64,000 nt of DNA, taken from positions 2,768,487 through 2,832,486 of the forward strand of contig NZ_LR733293.1 of assembly GCF_902506095.1 (NCBI RefSeq). Reading direction: 5' to 3'. Within the stretch, counting starts at the first letter, position 1. Every line of letters begins with the position of its first letter. The translations under genes were made by a program, and so were the position numbers. This document shows, piece after piece, positions 1-6,939 of this stretch. This DNA is from Arthrobacter sp. 9AX (GTDB taxonomy: Bacteria; Actinomycetota; Actinomycetes; Actinomycetales; Micrococcaceae). Under the pieces are notes generated by a model that made no database searches, was not told where the DNA came from, and saw only the letters and a program-made list of their open reading frames with translations.

Positions 1-2
1 TT

Positions 3-410
3 GCGGAGGGCCTGTCCGCGGCTCCGGTTACTGCTGAGGAGCAGGCGGCCGCCCTCCTGGCCGAAGAACTCGACGCCCTGCTGAAACGTGCCGCGGAGTC
101 CCCGGATGCCGCCGTGTTCGCGGGCGGGAACCTCACGCACCACCTGACCCGGACCTGGGCGGTAAGTGACGCCGTCGCGAAGGCCACGGGCAAGGAGCTG
201 GCTACCGGCTCCAGTACCCCGGCGTTCCTGGCCGACTATCCCTACGACGTCTACGCCCAGGACGGCGGCGTCTTTGCAACAGCCCTGTGGAACGACATCA
301 TCGATGCCCGCCGCACCAGGGCCCTGGCTGACGAAGCCGCCCGGAAAGCCCTGAAGCCGGTCTCCCGCAAGGCCCTCAAGAACGCTGCCCGGAAGGCGTC
401 CCGCCGCTGA
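3..410 (+). CDS. C-terminal fragment of an unidentified protein
   Basis: Open from the left edge in frame 3 to a TGA at 408-410, about 135 residues. The visible part starts with an Ala/Glu-rich helical stretch, continues with FAGGNLTHHLTRTWAVSDAV and a Pro/Tyr/Asp-rich segment (FLADYPYDVYAQDGG), and ends in a strongly basic tail rich in Lys, Arg and Ala. I do not recognise the family. The start lies outside the window. It converges on ilvE, with a perfect hairpin in the gap. Coding potential looks real because the frame is open throughout and the residue composition is protein-like. Confidence 0.6.
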   Translation, partial: AEGLSAAPVTAEEQAAALLAEELDALLKRAAESPDAAVFAGGNLTHHLTRTWAVSDAVAKATGKELATGSSTPAFLADYPYDVYAQDGGVFATALWNDIIDARRTRALADEAARKALKPVSRKALKNAARKASRR

Positions 411-434
411 CTCCACGCTCCCTGTATGGACGCA

Positions 435-473
435 GACGGCGGCTGCCGGGACCAAAGCCCGGCAGCCGCCGTC
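435..473. terminator. Bidirectional hairpin between convergent genes
   Basis: A perfect 16-bp stem (GACGGCGGCTGCCGGG and its complement) encloses a 7-nt loop. It sits 24 bp after the left-edge gene stop and 21 bp beyond the ilvE stop, so it can end both transcripts. There is no clear U-tract on either side. Confidence 0.7.
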
Positions 474-494
474 GTACGTCAGGAGTGCCCCGGA

Positions 495-1607
495 TCAGGC
501 GAGGCGCGTAAGCCAGCCGTGGGTGTCGGGCACAGCGCCGGTCTGGATGCCGAGCAGCTGCTCGCGGATGGCCATGGTGGTCTCCCCCGCTTTGGCATCC
601 TCGGAGCCGATGAACTCGGTGGTGTCCTTGAGCACGCCGATGGGGGTGATCACGGCCGCGGTGCCGCAGGCGAAGACCTCGGCGATCTCACCGGAGGCAA
701 CGCCGTCGCGCCACTCATCCAGCGTGATCTTGCGTTCGGTCACCTCACGGCCCATGTCCTTGGCTACCTGGATCACGGACATCCGGGTGACGCCTTCCAG
801 GATGGTGCCGGTCAGGGCCGGAGTCACCAGCGAACCGTCCTTCATCACGAAGAACACGTTCATGCCGCCCAGTTCTTCAACCGCGTCGTCATTGAAATGG
901 TCGAGGAAAAGAACCTGCTTGCAGCCGTTGGCTTCGGCTTCCTGCTGCGCGATCAGCGATGCGGCATAATTGCCACCGCATTTCGCGTCGCCGGTGCCGC
1001 CGCGGCCCGCACGGGCGTACTCGCGGGAAATCCAGATGGAGACCGGCGTCAGTTCGCCGCCGAAGTAGTTGCCCGCGGGTGAGGCAATCACGCGGAAGGA
1101 CACCTCGCGGGCCGCGCGGACGCCCAGGAAAGCCTCCGTGGCGATCATGAACGGCCGCAGGTACAGCGCCTCGCCGTCGCCGCCGGGAACCCACTCCCTG
1201 TCGGCGGCCACCAGTTCGCGGATCGCTCCGAGGAAGTACTCTGCCGGCAGTTCCGGCAGCGCCAGCCTGCGGGCGGATTTGTTCAGGCGCGCCGCGTTGG
1301 CCTCGGGGCGGAACGTCCAGATGGAGCCGTCCGCGTGGCGGTAGGCCTTGAGCCCCTCAAAGATTTCCTGGCCGTAGTGGAAGACAGCGGCGGAGGGATC
1401 CAGGACGATCGGGCCGTACGCTTCAATACGGGCATTGTGCCAGCCGCCGTTGCCGTTCTCGTCCACGCTGTAGTCGACGATGGCGGTGTGGTCGGTGAAG
1501 TAATTGCCGAATCCCGGGTTCGCCAGGATGGCTGCACGCTCTTCAGCAGACTTCGGGTTGGCCGAGGGCTGCTGGCTAAATTCGACGCCATGGGCAGTCT
1601 GAGTCAT
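495..1607 (-). CDS. ilvE: Branched-chain amino acid aminotransferase
   Basis: Fold-type IV PLP enzyme (370 aa) that performs the last, reversible transamination giving valine, leucine and isoleucine from their 2-oxo acids with glutamate. The sequence carries YGQEIFEGLKAYRH near residue 80, the PLP lysine in GDAKCGGNYAASL near residue 210, and the C-terminal FACGTAAVITPIG motif. The start at 1607 is preceded by GGAGG at good spacing; an in-frame start 15 codons upstream lacks this. It lies 104 bp downstream of leuB on the same strand and could be co-transcribed. It fits the ilv/leu gene content of this region. Confidence 0.96.
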   Translation of the reverse strand: MTQTAHGVEFSQQPSANPKSAEERAAILANPGFGNYFTDHTAIVDYSVDENGNGGWHNARIEAYGPIVLDPSAAVFHYGQEIFEGLKAYRHADGSIWTFRPEANAARLNKSARRLALPELPAEYFLGAIRELVAADREWVPGGDGEALYLRPFMIATEAFLGVRAAREVSFRVIASPAGNYFGGELTPVSIWISREYARAGRGGTGDAKCGGNYAASLIAQQEAEANGCKQVLFLDHFNDDAVEELGGMNVFFVMKDGSLVTPALTGTILEGVTRMSVIQVAKDMGREVTERKITLDEWRDGVASGEIAEVFACGTAAVITPIGVLKDTTEFIGSEDAKAGETTMAIREQLLGIQTGAVPDTHGWLTRLA

Positions 1608-1711
1608 GGTTCCTCCACGATCGGCCGCCTTGGTTTCAGCGTTGAACGGCAAGGCGGCATTTGGTGATTCGAGACAAGCTTACGCCCGTTGCCGGCAGGT
1701 CCCGGGCGCGG

Positions 1712-2764
1712 CTAGAGGTCAGCGGCGATGGCGTCGCCTACGGCGCTTGTGCTGCGTGCGCTGCCGTCGCGCTTTTCGACGTCGGCAACTACTGCCGCTT
1801 CGATCCTGCGGGCCGCCGTCGCGTATCCGAGGTGGTCCAACAGGAGTGCCGCCGAGAGGATGGCGGCCGTGGGATCAGCCTTGCCCTGGCCGGCGATGTC
1901 CGGGGCTGAGCCGTGGACCGGCTCGAACATCGACGGCGCGGTCCGGTCCATGTTGATGTTCCCCGAGGCGGCCAGGCCGATACCGCCGGTGATGGCTGCG
2001 GCGAGGTCGGTGAGGATGTCGCCGAAGAGGTTGTCCGTGACGATCACGTCGAAGCGGGACGGGTCGGTGACCATAAAGATCGTGGCGGCGTCAACGTGCA
2101 GGTAGTCGTGCGTGACCTCGGGGAACTCCTGCGCCACGGCTTCGACCGTGCGCTTCCACAAGTGGCCCGCGTAAACCAGGACGTTGTGCTTGTGGACGAG
2201 CGTGACGTGCTTGCGCTCCCTGGCGCTGGCGCGGCGGAAGGCGTCCCGGACCACACGCTCCACACCGTGGGCGGTGTTCAGCGAAACTTCCGTGGCCACC
2301 TCGTGGGCAGTGCCGGCGCGGAGCGTACCGCCGTTGCCGACGTACGGGCCTTCGGTGCCTTCGCGCACCACGATGAAATCAATGACGCCGGGATTGGCCA
2401 GCGGACTGCCCACTGTTCCGTAGAGCCGTGAAGGCCGCAGGTTCACGTAGTGGTCCAGGCTGAAGCGGAGCTTGAGCAGCATTTCGCGCTCGATGATGCC
2501 CGAGGGGATACGGGTGTCGCCGGGGGCTGCGCCCACCGCGCCGAACAGGATGGCGTCCCGGGTGCGGAGGTCCGCCAGGACCTCGTCCGGAAGGGTCTCC
2601 CCCGTGGCCAGCCAATGCTCCGCACCGAGCTTGTAGTGCGTCTGCTTGAGCTCAACACCCTCCGAGGCCACAGCCTTTTCCAGCACCTTCAGTGCCTCCG
2701 CAATGACCTCAGGGCCAATGCCGTCGCCGGGGATAACTGCAAGATCGATGGAGGATGCGCTCAT
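1712..2764 (-). CDS. leuB: 3-isopropylmalate dehydrogenase
   Basis: NAD-dependent oxidative decarboxylation of 3-isopropylmalate in leucine synthesis (350 aa). It shows the N-terminal [12 protein letters not shown], the substrate and Mg2+ site ([22 protein letters not shown], shortened here to its core [13 protein letters not shown]) and a C-terminal adenine-binding region with [15 protein letters not shown]. Length is normal. No Shine-Dalgarno sequence precedes the ATG; instead TACCCT lies exactly 6 nt upstream (2771-2776), which suggests a leaderless mRNA. It is followed by ilvE on the same strand. Confidence 0.96.
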   Translation of the reverse strand: MSASSIDLAVIPGDGIGPEVIAEALKVLEKAVASEGVELKQTHYKLGAEHWLATGETLPDEVLADLRTRDAILFGAVGAAPGDTRIPSGIIEREMLLKLRFSLDHYVNLRPSRLYGTVGSPLANPGVIDFIVVREGTEGPYVGNGGTLRAGTAHEVATEVSLNTAHGVERVVRDAFRRASARERKHVTLVHKHNVLVYAGHLWKRTVEAVAQEFPEVTHDYLHVDAATIFMVTDPSRFDVIVTDNLFGDILTDLAAAITGGIGLAASGNINMDRTAPSMFEPVHGSAPDIAGQGKADPTAAILSAALLLDHLGYATAARRIEAAVVADVEKRDGSARSTSAVGDAIAADL

Positions 2765-2825
2765 ACTTTCAGGGTAGCCAAGTCATCCATATGCTGGTCA
2801 AGCCGTCTCATTATCCGAACAAGCA

Positions 2826-3590
2826 CTACCCGGCGGCGGGCGAAGCCACCACCACCACGTTGGTCCCCCACGGGTCGTCCGTGTAGCAGGAGATCAAAAC
2901 AATCCTGTTGGGCGCGACTTCCCAGATGGGGCTGTCCTTCAACCCGGACTTAACATAGGTGGTCACCGAATCCACCTGGTACACCAGTTCCCCTGTGCCG
3001 GTTGCCACCGTGAGCCTGTCTCCGGCGGCGGCGCGCGTACTGAGGTGGTTGAAAGGCGCATCGCGGTCCTGCCAGCTGTGGCCCACGATGTAGGTGGTGT
3101 TCGTTGACCCTGCCCCGGGGCTTCCGTAGGGCGTCAGCCAGTACCCGTCCATGGTGGCCGGGGGAACGATGGTCTGCGTTTCCTTGTCTTCAGCCGTGGG
3201 CTCGAGCGGATTGACCACTACGTCGATGCCCGCTGCAGGGTAAAGAAGGTGCTGCGGAGATGCAGCCGGCGGCCCTGCGGGAACGGGTGCCGTCGAAGGC
3301 GTCGCCGTCGGTGGCGAGGCCAGCGGCGTGTTGCCCGCCGGTGCAGTGGCGGCGGGCAACTGCGTCTCCGCGACGGTAGGTGCCGCGGGTCCCGCACTTT
3401 GCCCGCTGAGGAGGGCAGGGGCAGCGAAGACAACATATGCCAGCAACCCGCACAGGAACACGAACAGAATGCTCCTGGCAGACAATATCCTCCCCCGCCG
3501 GACGTCAGCGGACACCTCGGCAGGATCGGACAGTGGAAGGTGCATGGTCGGGGGCGCACCCTCTTGCTGTGTCTGGTGTTTGCTGACCAT
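2826..3590 (-). CDS. Sortase (class E/F-like), membrane-anchored
   Basis: 254 aa. The start is chosen at 3590 because AGGAGG lies 7 nt before it; upstream in-frame starts have none. Residues about 28-50 form one membrane helix (ILFVFLCGLLAYVVFAAPAL), followed by a Pro/Ala/Thr-rich linker to about residue 110 and then a sortase β-barrel. The catalytic His is in TYIVGHSW and the catalytic Cys in VLISCYTDDPWG. The third family residue, an Arg usually just before the final NVVV strand, is not seen: the segment reads DPWGTNVVVV. The gene lies 117 bp downstream of a secreted protein on the same strand that is its likely substrate. The class assignment is from memory of actinobacterial sortases. Confidence 0.85.
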   Translation of the reverse strand: MVSKHQTQQEGAPPTMHLPLSDPAEVSADVRRGRILSARSILFVFLCGLLAYVVFAAPALLSGQSAGPAAPTVAETQLPAATAPAGNTPLASPPTATPSTAPVPAGPPAASPQHLLYPAAGIDVVVNPLEPTAEDKETQTIVPPATMDGYWLTPYGSPGAGSTNTTYIVGHSWQDRDAPFNHLSTRAAAGDRLTVATGTGELVYQVDSVTTYVKSGLKDSPIWEVAPNRIVLISCYTDDPWGTNVVVVASPAAG

Positions 3591-3707
3591 CTGATTCCCT
3601 CCTGCGTTGGTGGGAACTTTACGTGTTGTTGGCAGGCGGCGGGCCTTGTGGGGTGCACCGCCTGCCGCATTGTTACCCGGCACCTTGGCCGGGGCGGGGT
3701 CCCGGGG

Positions 3708-4322
3708 TCAGACCTTGCTGGCCAGGGAACCTCTGCCGGCCAGCAGTACCCTGCGGGCTGCTAAGCCGCCAACCGAGAGCAACATCGCCGCCAGGCCCGC
3801 GGCCCAAGGAGCAATCGCCGGGCCGGAAGAAGGCGCTACCGCCGTCTGGACGTTGAACCCCGGGTTGTTGACCACCCTGGCGGGGGCGGCCGGAGGCGCA
3901 ACCACAGCGCCGATGGGAGCGACAACCGGCGGTACAACAACGGGAGGTACAACAACCGGAGGCTGCTCCGGTGTGACAACCGGCGGTACAACAACCGGAG
4001 GCTCCTCGGGTGTGACAACCGGCGGTTCCGGTTCTTCAACCGGTGGCACCGGGCAAGGCTCGCACCCGTTGTCGAAGATCGCGCGTCCTGCATCGTCCCA
4101 GTTCTGCCGCCACGGGATGATGTCGCCGCCGTGCTCGTCCAGATGGCCCTTCAGCGAGTGCTTGTCAACAGTCACCGATACATACGGATTGCTTTCCGAA
4201 CCGGTCGCGTGGCAAATAGTGATTTTGTGGTCAGATTCTTCGTCGTCACCCGCTACGGCGGGAGCCGTGGCACCGAGTAATGCGAGGCCGCTGACACCTA
4301 TGACCGCAAGGATCCGTTTCAT
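3708..4322 (-). CDS. Secreted Pro/Val-repeat surface protein, likely sortase substrate
   Basis: 204 aa. Start at 4322 with GGAGA just upstream. The signal peptide is MKRILAVIGVSGLALLGATA with a likely cut after AVAG. Next is a small domain with KITICHATGSESNPYVSVTVD, then GHLDEHGGDIIPW, a pattern I know from many secreted actinobacterial proteins. A CEPCP pair precedes a Pro/Val/Glu repeat stalk (residues about 105-150, units such as TPEEPPVVVPPVV). The tail has NNPGFNVQTAVAPSSG, a hydrophobic stretch, then RRVLLAGR, which is the layout of a cell-wall sorting signal without LPXTG. The DNA of the stalk is repetitive (3925-4045). Function unknown; surface display is inferred. Confidence 0.8.
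   Translation of the reverse strand: MKRILAVIGVSGLALLGATAPAVAGDDEESDHKITICHATGSESNPYVSVTVDKHSLKGHLDEHGGDIIPWRQNWDDAGRAIFDNGCEPCPVPPVEEPEPPVVTPEEPPVVVPPVVTPEQPPVVVPPVVVPPVVAPIGAVVAPPAAPARVVNNPGFNVQTAVAPSSGPAIAPWAAGLAAMLLSVGGLAARRVLLAGRGSLASKV
3925..4045 (-). repeat. In-gene repeats coding the PPVV stalk
   Basis: Short direct repeats built from GGTACAACAACCGGAGG-like and GTGTGACAACCGGCGG-like units (plus-strand reading). They encode Pro-Pro-Val-Val stretches of the surface protein and could vary in copy number by slippage. Confidence 0.6.
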
Positions 4323-4555
4323 TTCTCCGTCTCCGTCCTTCGTCTGCGTCAAACTGATCAGACGTAAGGGAGAAAAGCGCCCGCCCCTGGTGACGGCCAA
4401 AAAACGCAAACAGACGGCATCGGGGCGGACGGTTCTCCCAGATGCGAATCGTCAGTTTGCTAACAGGAACAGGCTATGTTGGGTACTGTTTCGCAGTCTC
4501 CAGTAGCCGGTACTCATATCAGGACGGGCTTACCACTTGGACGGAGGGAGCGGCG

Positions 4556-4583
4556 GCCCGGGCAGGGAAGCCCCCGCCCGGGC
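4556..4583 (-). terminator. Hairpin downstream of metG
   Basis: GCCCGGGC at 4556-4563 pairs with the same palindromic octamer at 4576-4583, and part of the intervening bases can pair too. It begins 8 bp beyond the metG stop. No U-tract is visible. Confidence 0.45.
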
Positions 4584-4590
4584 AGCGGGC

Positions 4591-6150
4591 CTAGGCCTCG
4601 GCCGGTTCCTCGTATTTCGGGAACACCGGAGTCGGCGCCGGCAATTGAGTCCCGGCCACAATGGGCGTGCCGATGGCAGCGAATTGCCGGGCCTCCCCTT
4701 CGGCCTGGCCCAACGCATCCAGCAGCTTGCCGGTGGCCGTGGGCATTACCGGCTGGGCCAGGACAGCGACGATGCGCAGGACTTCCAGCGTTACGTACAG
4801 TACGGTGTTCATGCGTTCGACGTCGGTCTTCCGCAGCACCCAGGGGGCCTGCTCGGCGAAGTAGGCATTGGTGTCGCCGAGCACACCCCAGATGGCTTCG
4901 AGGGCGCGGCTGAACTCCTGCTTTTCAAATGCTGCCCGTGCGGCGTCCAGCAAACCGGCCGCCTGGGCAAGGATGGCGTTGTCCTCAGCAGTGAAGGCCC
5001 CGGGAACGGGCACTTTCCCTTCGCAGTTCTTGGCCACCATGGACAGTGAACGCTGGGCGAGATTTCCGAAGTTGTTGGCGAGGTCGGCGTTCATCCGGCC
5101 CACGATTGCCTCATGGTTGTAGCTGCCGTCCGCGCCGAACGGGACTTCCCGCAGGAAGAAGAAACGCACCTGGTCCAGGCCGTACTGCGCCACGAAGTCG
5201 GCCGGGGCCACCACGTTGCCCAACGACTTGGACATTTTGACGCCGTTGTTGTTCAGGAACCCGTGGATCATGACCCGCTTGGGCAGCTCCAGGCCGGCGC
5301 TCATCAGGAAGGCCGGCCAGTAGATGGCGTGGAAGCGGGAGATGTCCTTGCCGATGACGTGGACATCGGCCGGCCAGAACTTCCGGAATTTCTCCGAGTC
5401 GATGTCCGGGTAACCCACGCCGGTGAGGTAGTTGGTCAGGGCGTCCACCCAGACGTACATCACGTGCTTGTCGTTACCGGGCACCGGGACGCCCCAGTCG
5501 AAGGTGGTGCGGCTGATGGACAGGTCCTCCAGGCCGCGCTTAACGAAGCTGATGACTTCATTGAAGCGGTATTGCGGGGCGCCGAACTCAGGCTGTGCCT
5601 CGTAGAGCGCCAGGAGCTTGTCCTGGTAGGCCGACAGCCGGAAGAAGTAGCTCTCCTCCGCCGTCCACGTGACCTCGGTGTCCGTCTCCTTCGAGTAGCG
5701 CACGCCGTCGTCCTTGACCACGGTCTCATCCTCGCCGTAGAACGACTCGTCCCGGACGGAGTACCAGCCCTCGTACTTGGAAAGGTAGATGTCCCCGTTG
5801 GCCTCCATCTTCTTCCAGATGGCCTGCGAGGCGGCGTAGTGGTCCTGGTCGGTGGTGCGGATGAAGCGGTCGTAGGTGATTCCCAGGGCTGAATGCGCAG
5901 CCTTGTAGACCTCGGCGTTCCGGTCCACCAGCTCCTTGGGCGTGATGCCTTCCTTCTCCGCGGTCTGCGCGATCTTCATCCCGTGCTCGTCCGTGCCCGT
6001 CAGGAACATCACGTCATAGCCGTCCAGGCGCTTGAAGCGCGCCATGGCGTCGGTGGCTATGTATTCGTAGGCGTGGCCGATGTGGGGCACGCCGTTGGGG
6101 TAGGTGATGGCCGTGGTGATGTAGAACGGCGTTTTCTCTGAAGCAGTCAC
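4591..6150 (-). CDS. metG: Methionine-tRNA ligase
   Basis: Class I aminoacyl-tRNA synthetase charging tRNA-Met and tRNA-fMet (519 aa). The HIGH signature is in [18 protein letters not shown] near residue 21 and the KMSKS loop in [14 protein letters not shown] near residue 300. The connective region does not show the four-Cys zinc knuckle, and the length fits the shorter MetRS form without a C-terminal dimer domain. The start is GTG, with GAAGGT about 12 nt before it. It follows the ABC ATPase gene by 33 bp on the same strand but is probably a separate function. Confidence 0.96.
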   Translation of the reverse strand: MTASEKTPFYITTAITYPNGVPHIGHAYEYIATDAMARFKRLDGYDVMFLTGTDEHGMKIAQTAEKEGITPKELVDRNAEVYKAAHSALGITYDRFIRTTDQDHYAASQAIWKKMEANGDIYLSKYEGWYSVRDESFYGEDETVVKDDGVRYSKETDTEVTWTAEESYFFRLSAYQDKLLALYEAQPEFGAPQYRFNEVISFVKRGLEDLSISRTTFDWGVPVPGNDKHVMYVWVDALTNYLTGVGYPDIDSEKFRKFWPADVHVIGKDISRFHAIYWPAFLMSAGLELPKRVMIHGFLNNNGVKMSKSLGNVVAPADFVAQYGLDQVRFFFLREVPFGADGSYNHEAIVGRMNADLANNFGNLAQRSLSMVAKNCEGKVPVPGAFTAEDNAILAQAAGLLDAARAAFEKQEFSRALEAIWGVLGDTNAYFAEQAPWVLRKTDVERMNTVLYVTLEVLRIVAVLAQPVMPTATGKLLDALGQAEGEARQFAAIGTPIVAGTQLPAPTPVFPKYEEPAEA

Positions 6151-6183
6151 GGGCGGACGTTACCTTCGGTGCGGAGGGACAGG

Positions 6184-6939
6184 CTAGATCAGTTCAGTCA
6201 GGGTATCGCTGAGCCGGACGAGTTCGTGGTCGTGCGAGGCCACCAGCACTGCGATCCCGTCGGACGTGGTGTCCTTCAGGATGCTGATGATGCGGTTGGC
6301 CGAGGCGCGGTCCAGGCTCGCGGTGGGTTCGTCAACCACCAGGACCCTGGTTCCCAGGATCAGTGCGCGGGCGATCGCAACGCGCTGGCGTTCACCGCCG
6401 GACAGCTGGGCGGGGCGGTGCCGCATGCGCCGGCCCAGGCCCACCAGGTCCAGCAGGTCCTTGGCCATGTCCCGGCGCTGGTCCACTTCGCCGTCGGGAA
6501 CGGCCGGCAACAGCACGTTCTCGAGGGCGCTCATTCCGTCGATCAGCGCGCCGCCCTGGTCCACGTAGCCGATGAGCCCACGACGGCGGTCGGCGATTTC
6601 GTCATCGCCCATGCTTTCGAGGGAATCACCTTCCCAGAAGACACGGCCCGACGTCGGCAGGGTCAGTCCCGCGCTGACGGTCAGGATGCTGGTCTTGCCG
6701 GAGCCGGACCGGCCGGCGACGCAGTGCATCTCCCCCGCGTGCAGCGTCAGGTCGAAGCCTTCCACCACGCTGACGGCTTCGGCACCGCCCTTGCCGCCAC
6801 CGTAGCGGATGGTGATGTCGCTCAGTTCCAGCGGCGTCCCGTGGTCAGCGGCCTTGACGATGGTGTTGGCGCGCGTCTGCAGGGGGACGTCGCCGGAGCC
6901 GGACCGGCGGCTCCGCTGGACATTCGTCTGGTTTGTCAT
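6184..6939 (-). CDS. ABC transporter ATP-binding protein (LolD/FtsE type)
   Basis: 251 aa. Walker A is GRSGSGKTS near residue 73, the Q-loop is YVDQGG, the signature is LSGGERQRVAIARAL and Walker B is VLVVDEPTAS, followed by the H-loop region VASHDHELV. About 35 residues precede the domain. The start overlaps the permease stop by 4 bp (ATGA), so the two are translationally coupled and form one exporter. An in-frame start 22 codons upstream would lie inside the permease gene and has no support. Such MacB/LolD-type pairs act on lipoproteins, peptides or envelope signals; the substrate is unknown here. Confidence 0.9.
   Translation of the reverse strand: MTNQTNVQRSRRSGSGDVPLQTRANTIVKAADHGTPLELSDITIRYGGGKGGAEAVSVVEGFDLTLHAGEMHCVAGRSGSGKTSILTVSAGLTLPTSGRVFWEGDSLESMGDDEIADRRRGLIGYVDQGGALIDGMSALENVLLPAVPDGEVDQRRDMAKDLLDLVGLGRRMRHRPAQLSGGERQRVAIARALILGTRVLVVDEPTASLDRASANRIISILKDTTSDGIAVLVASHDHELVRLSDTLTELI

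Noticed and set aside
2826..3683. Upstream start for the sortase at 3683
   Set aside because: It would add 31 residues without an SD, whereas 3590 has AGGAGG at 7 nt directly before a membrane-protein N-terminus.
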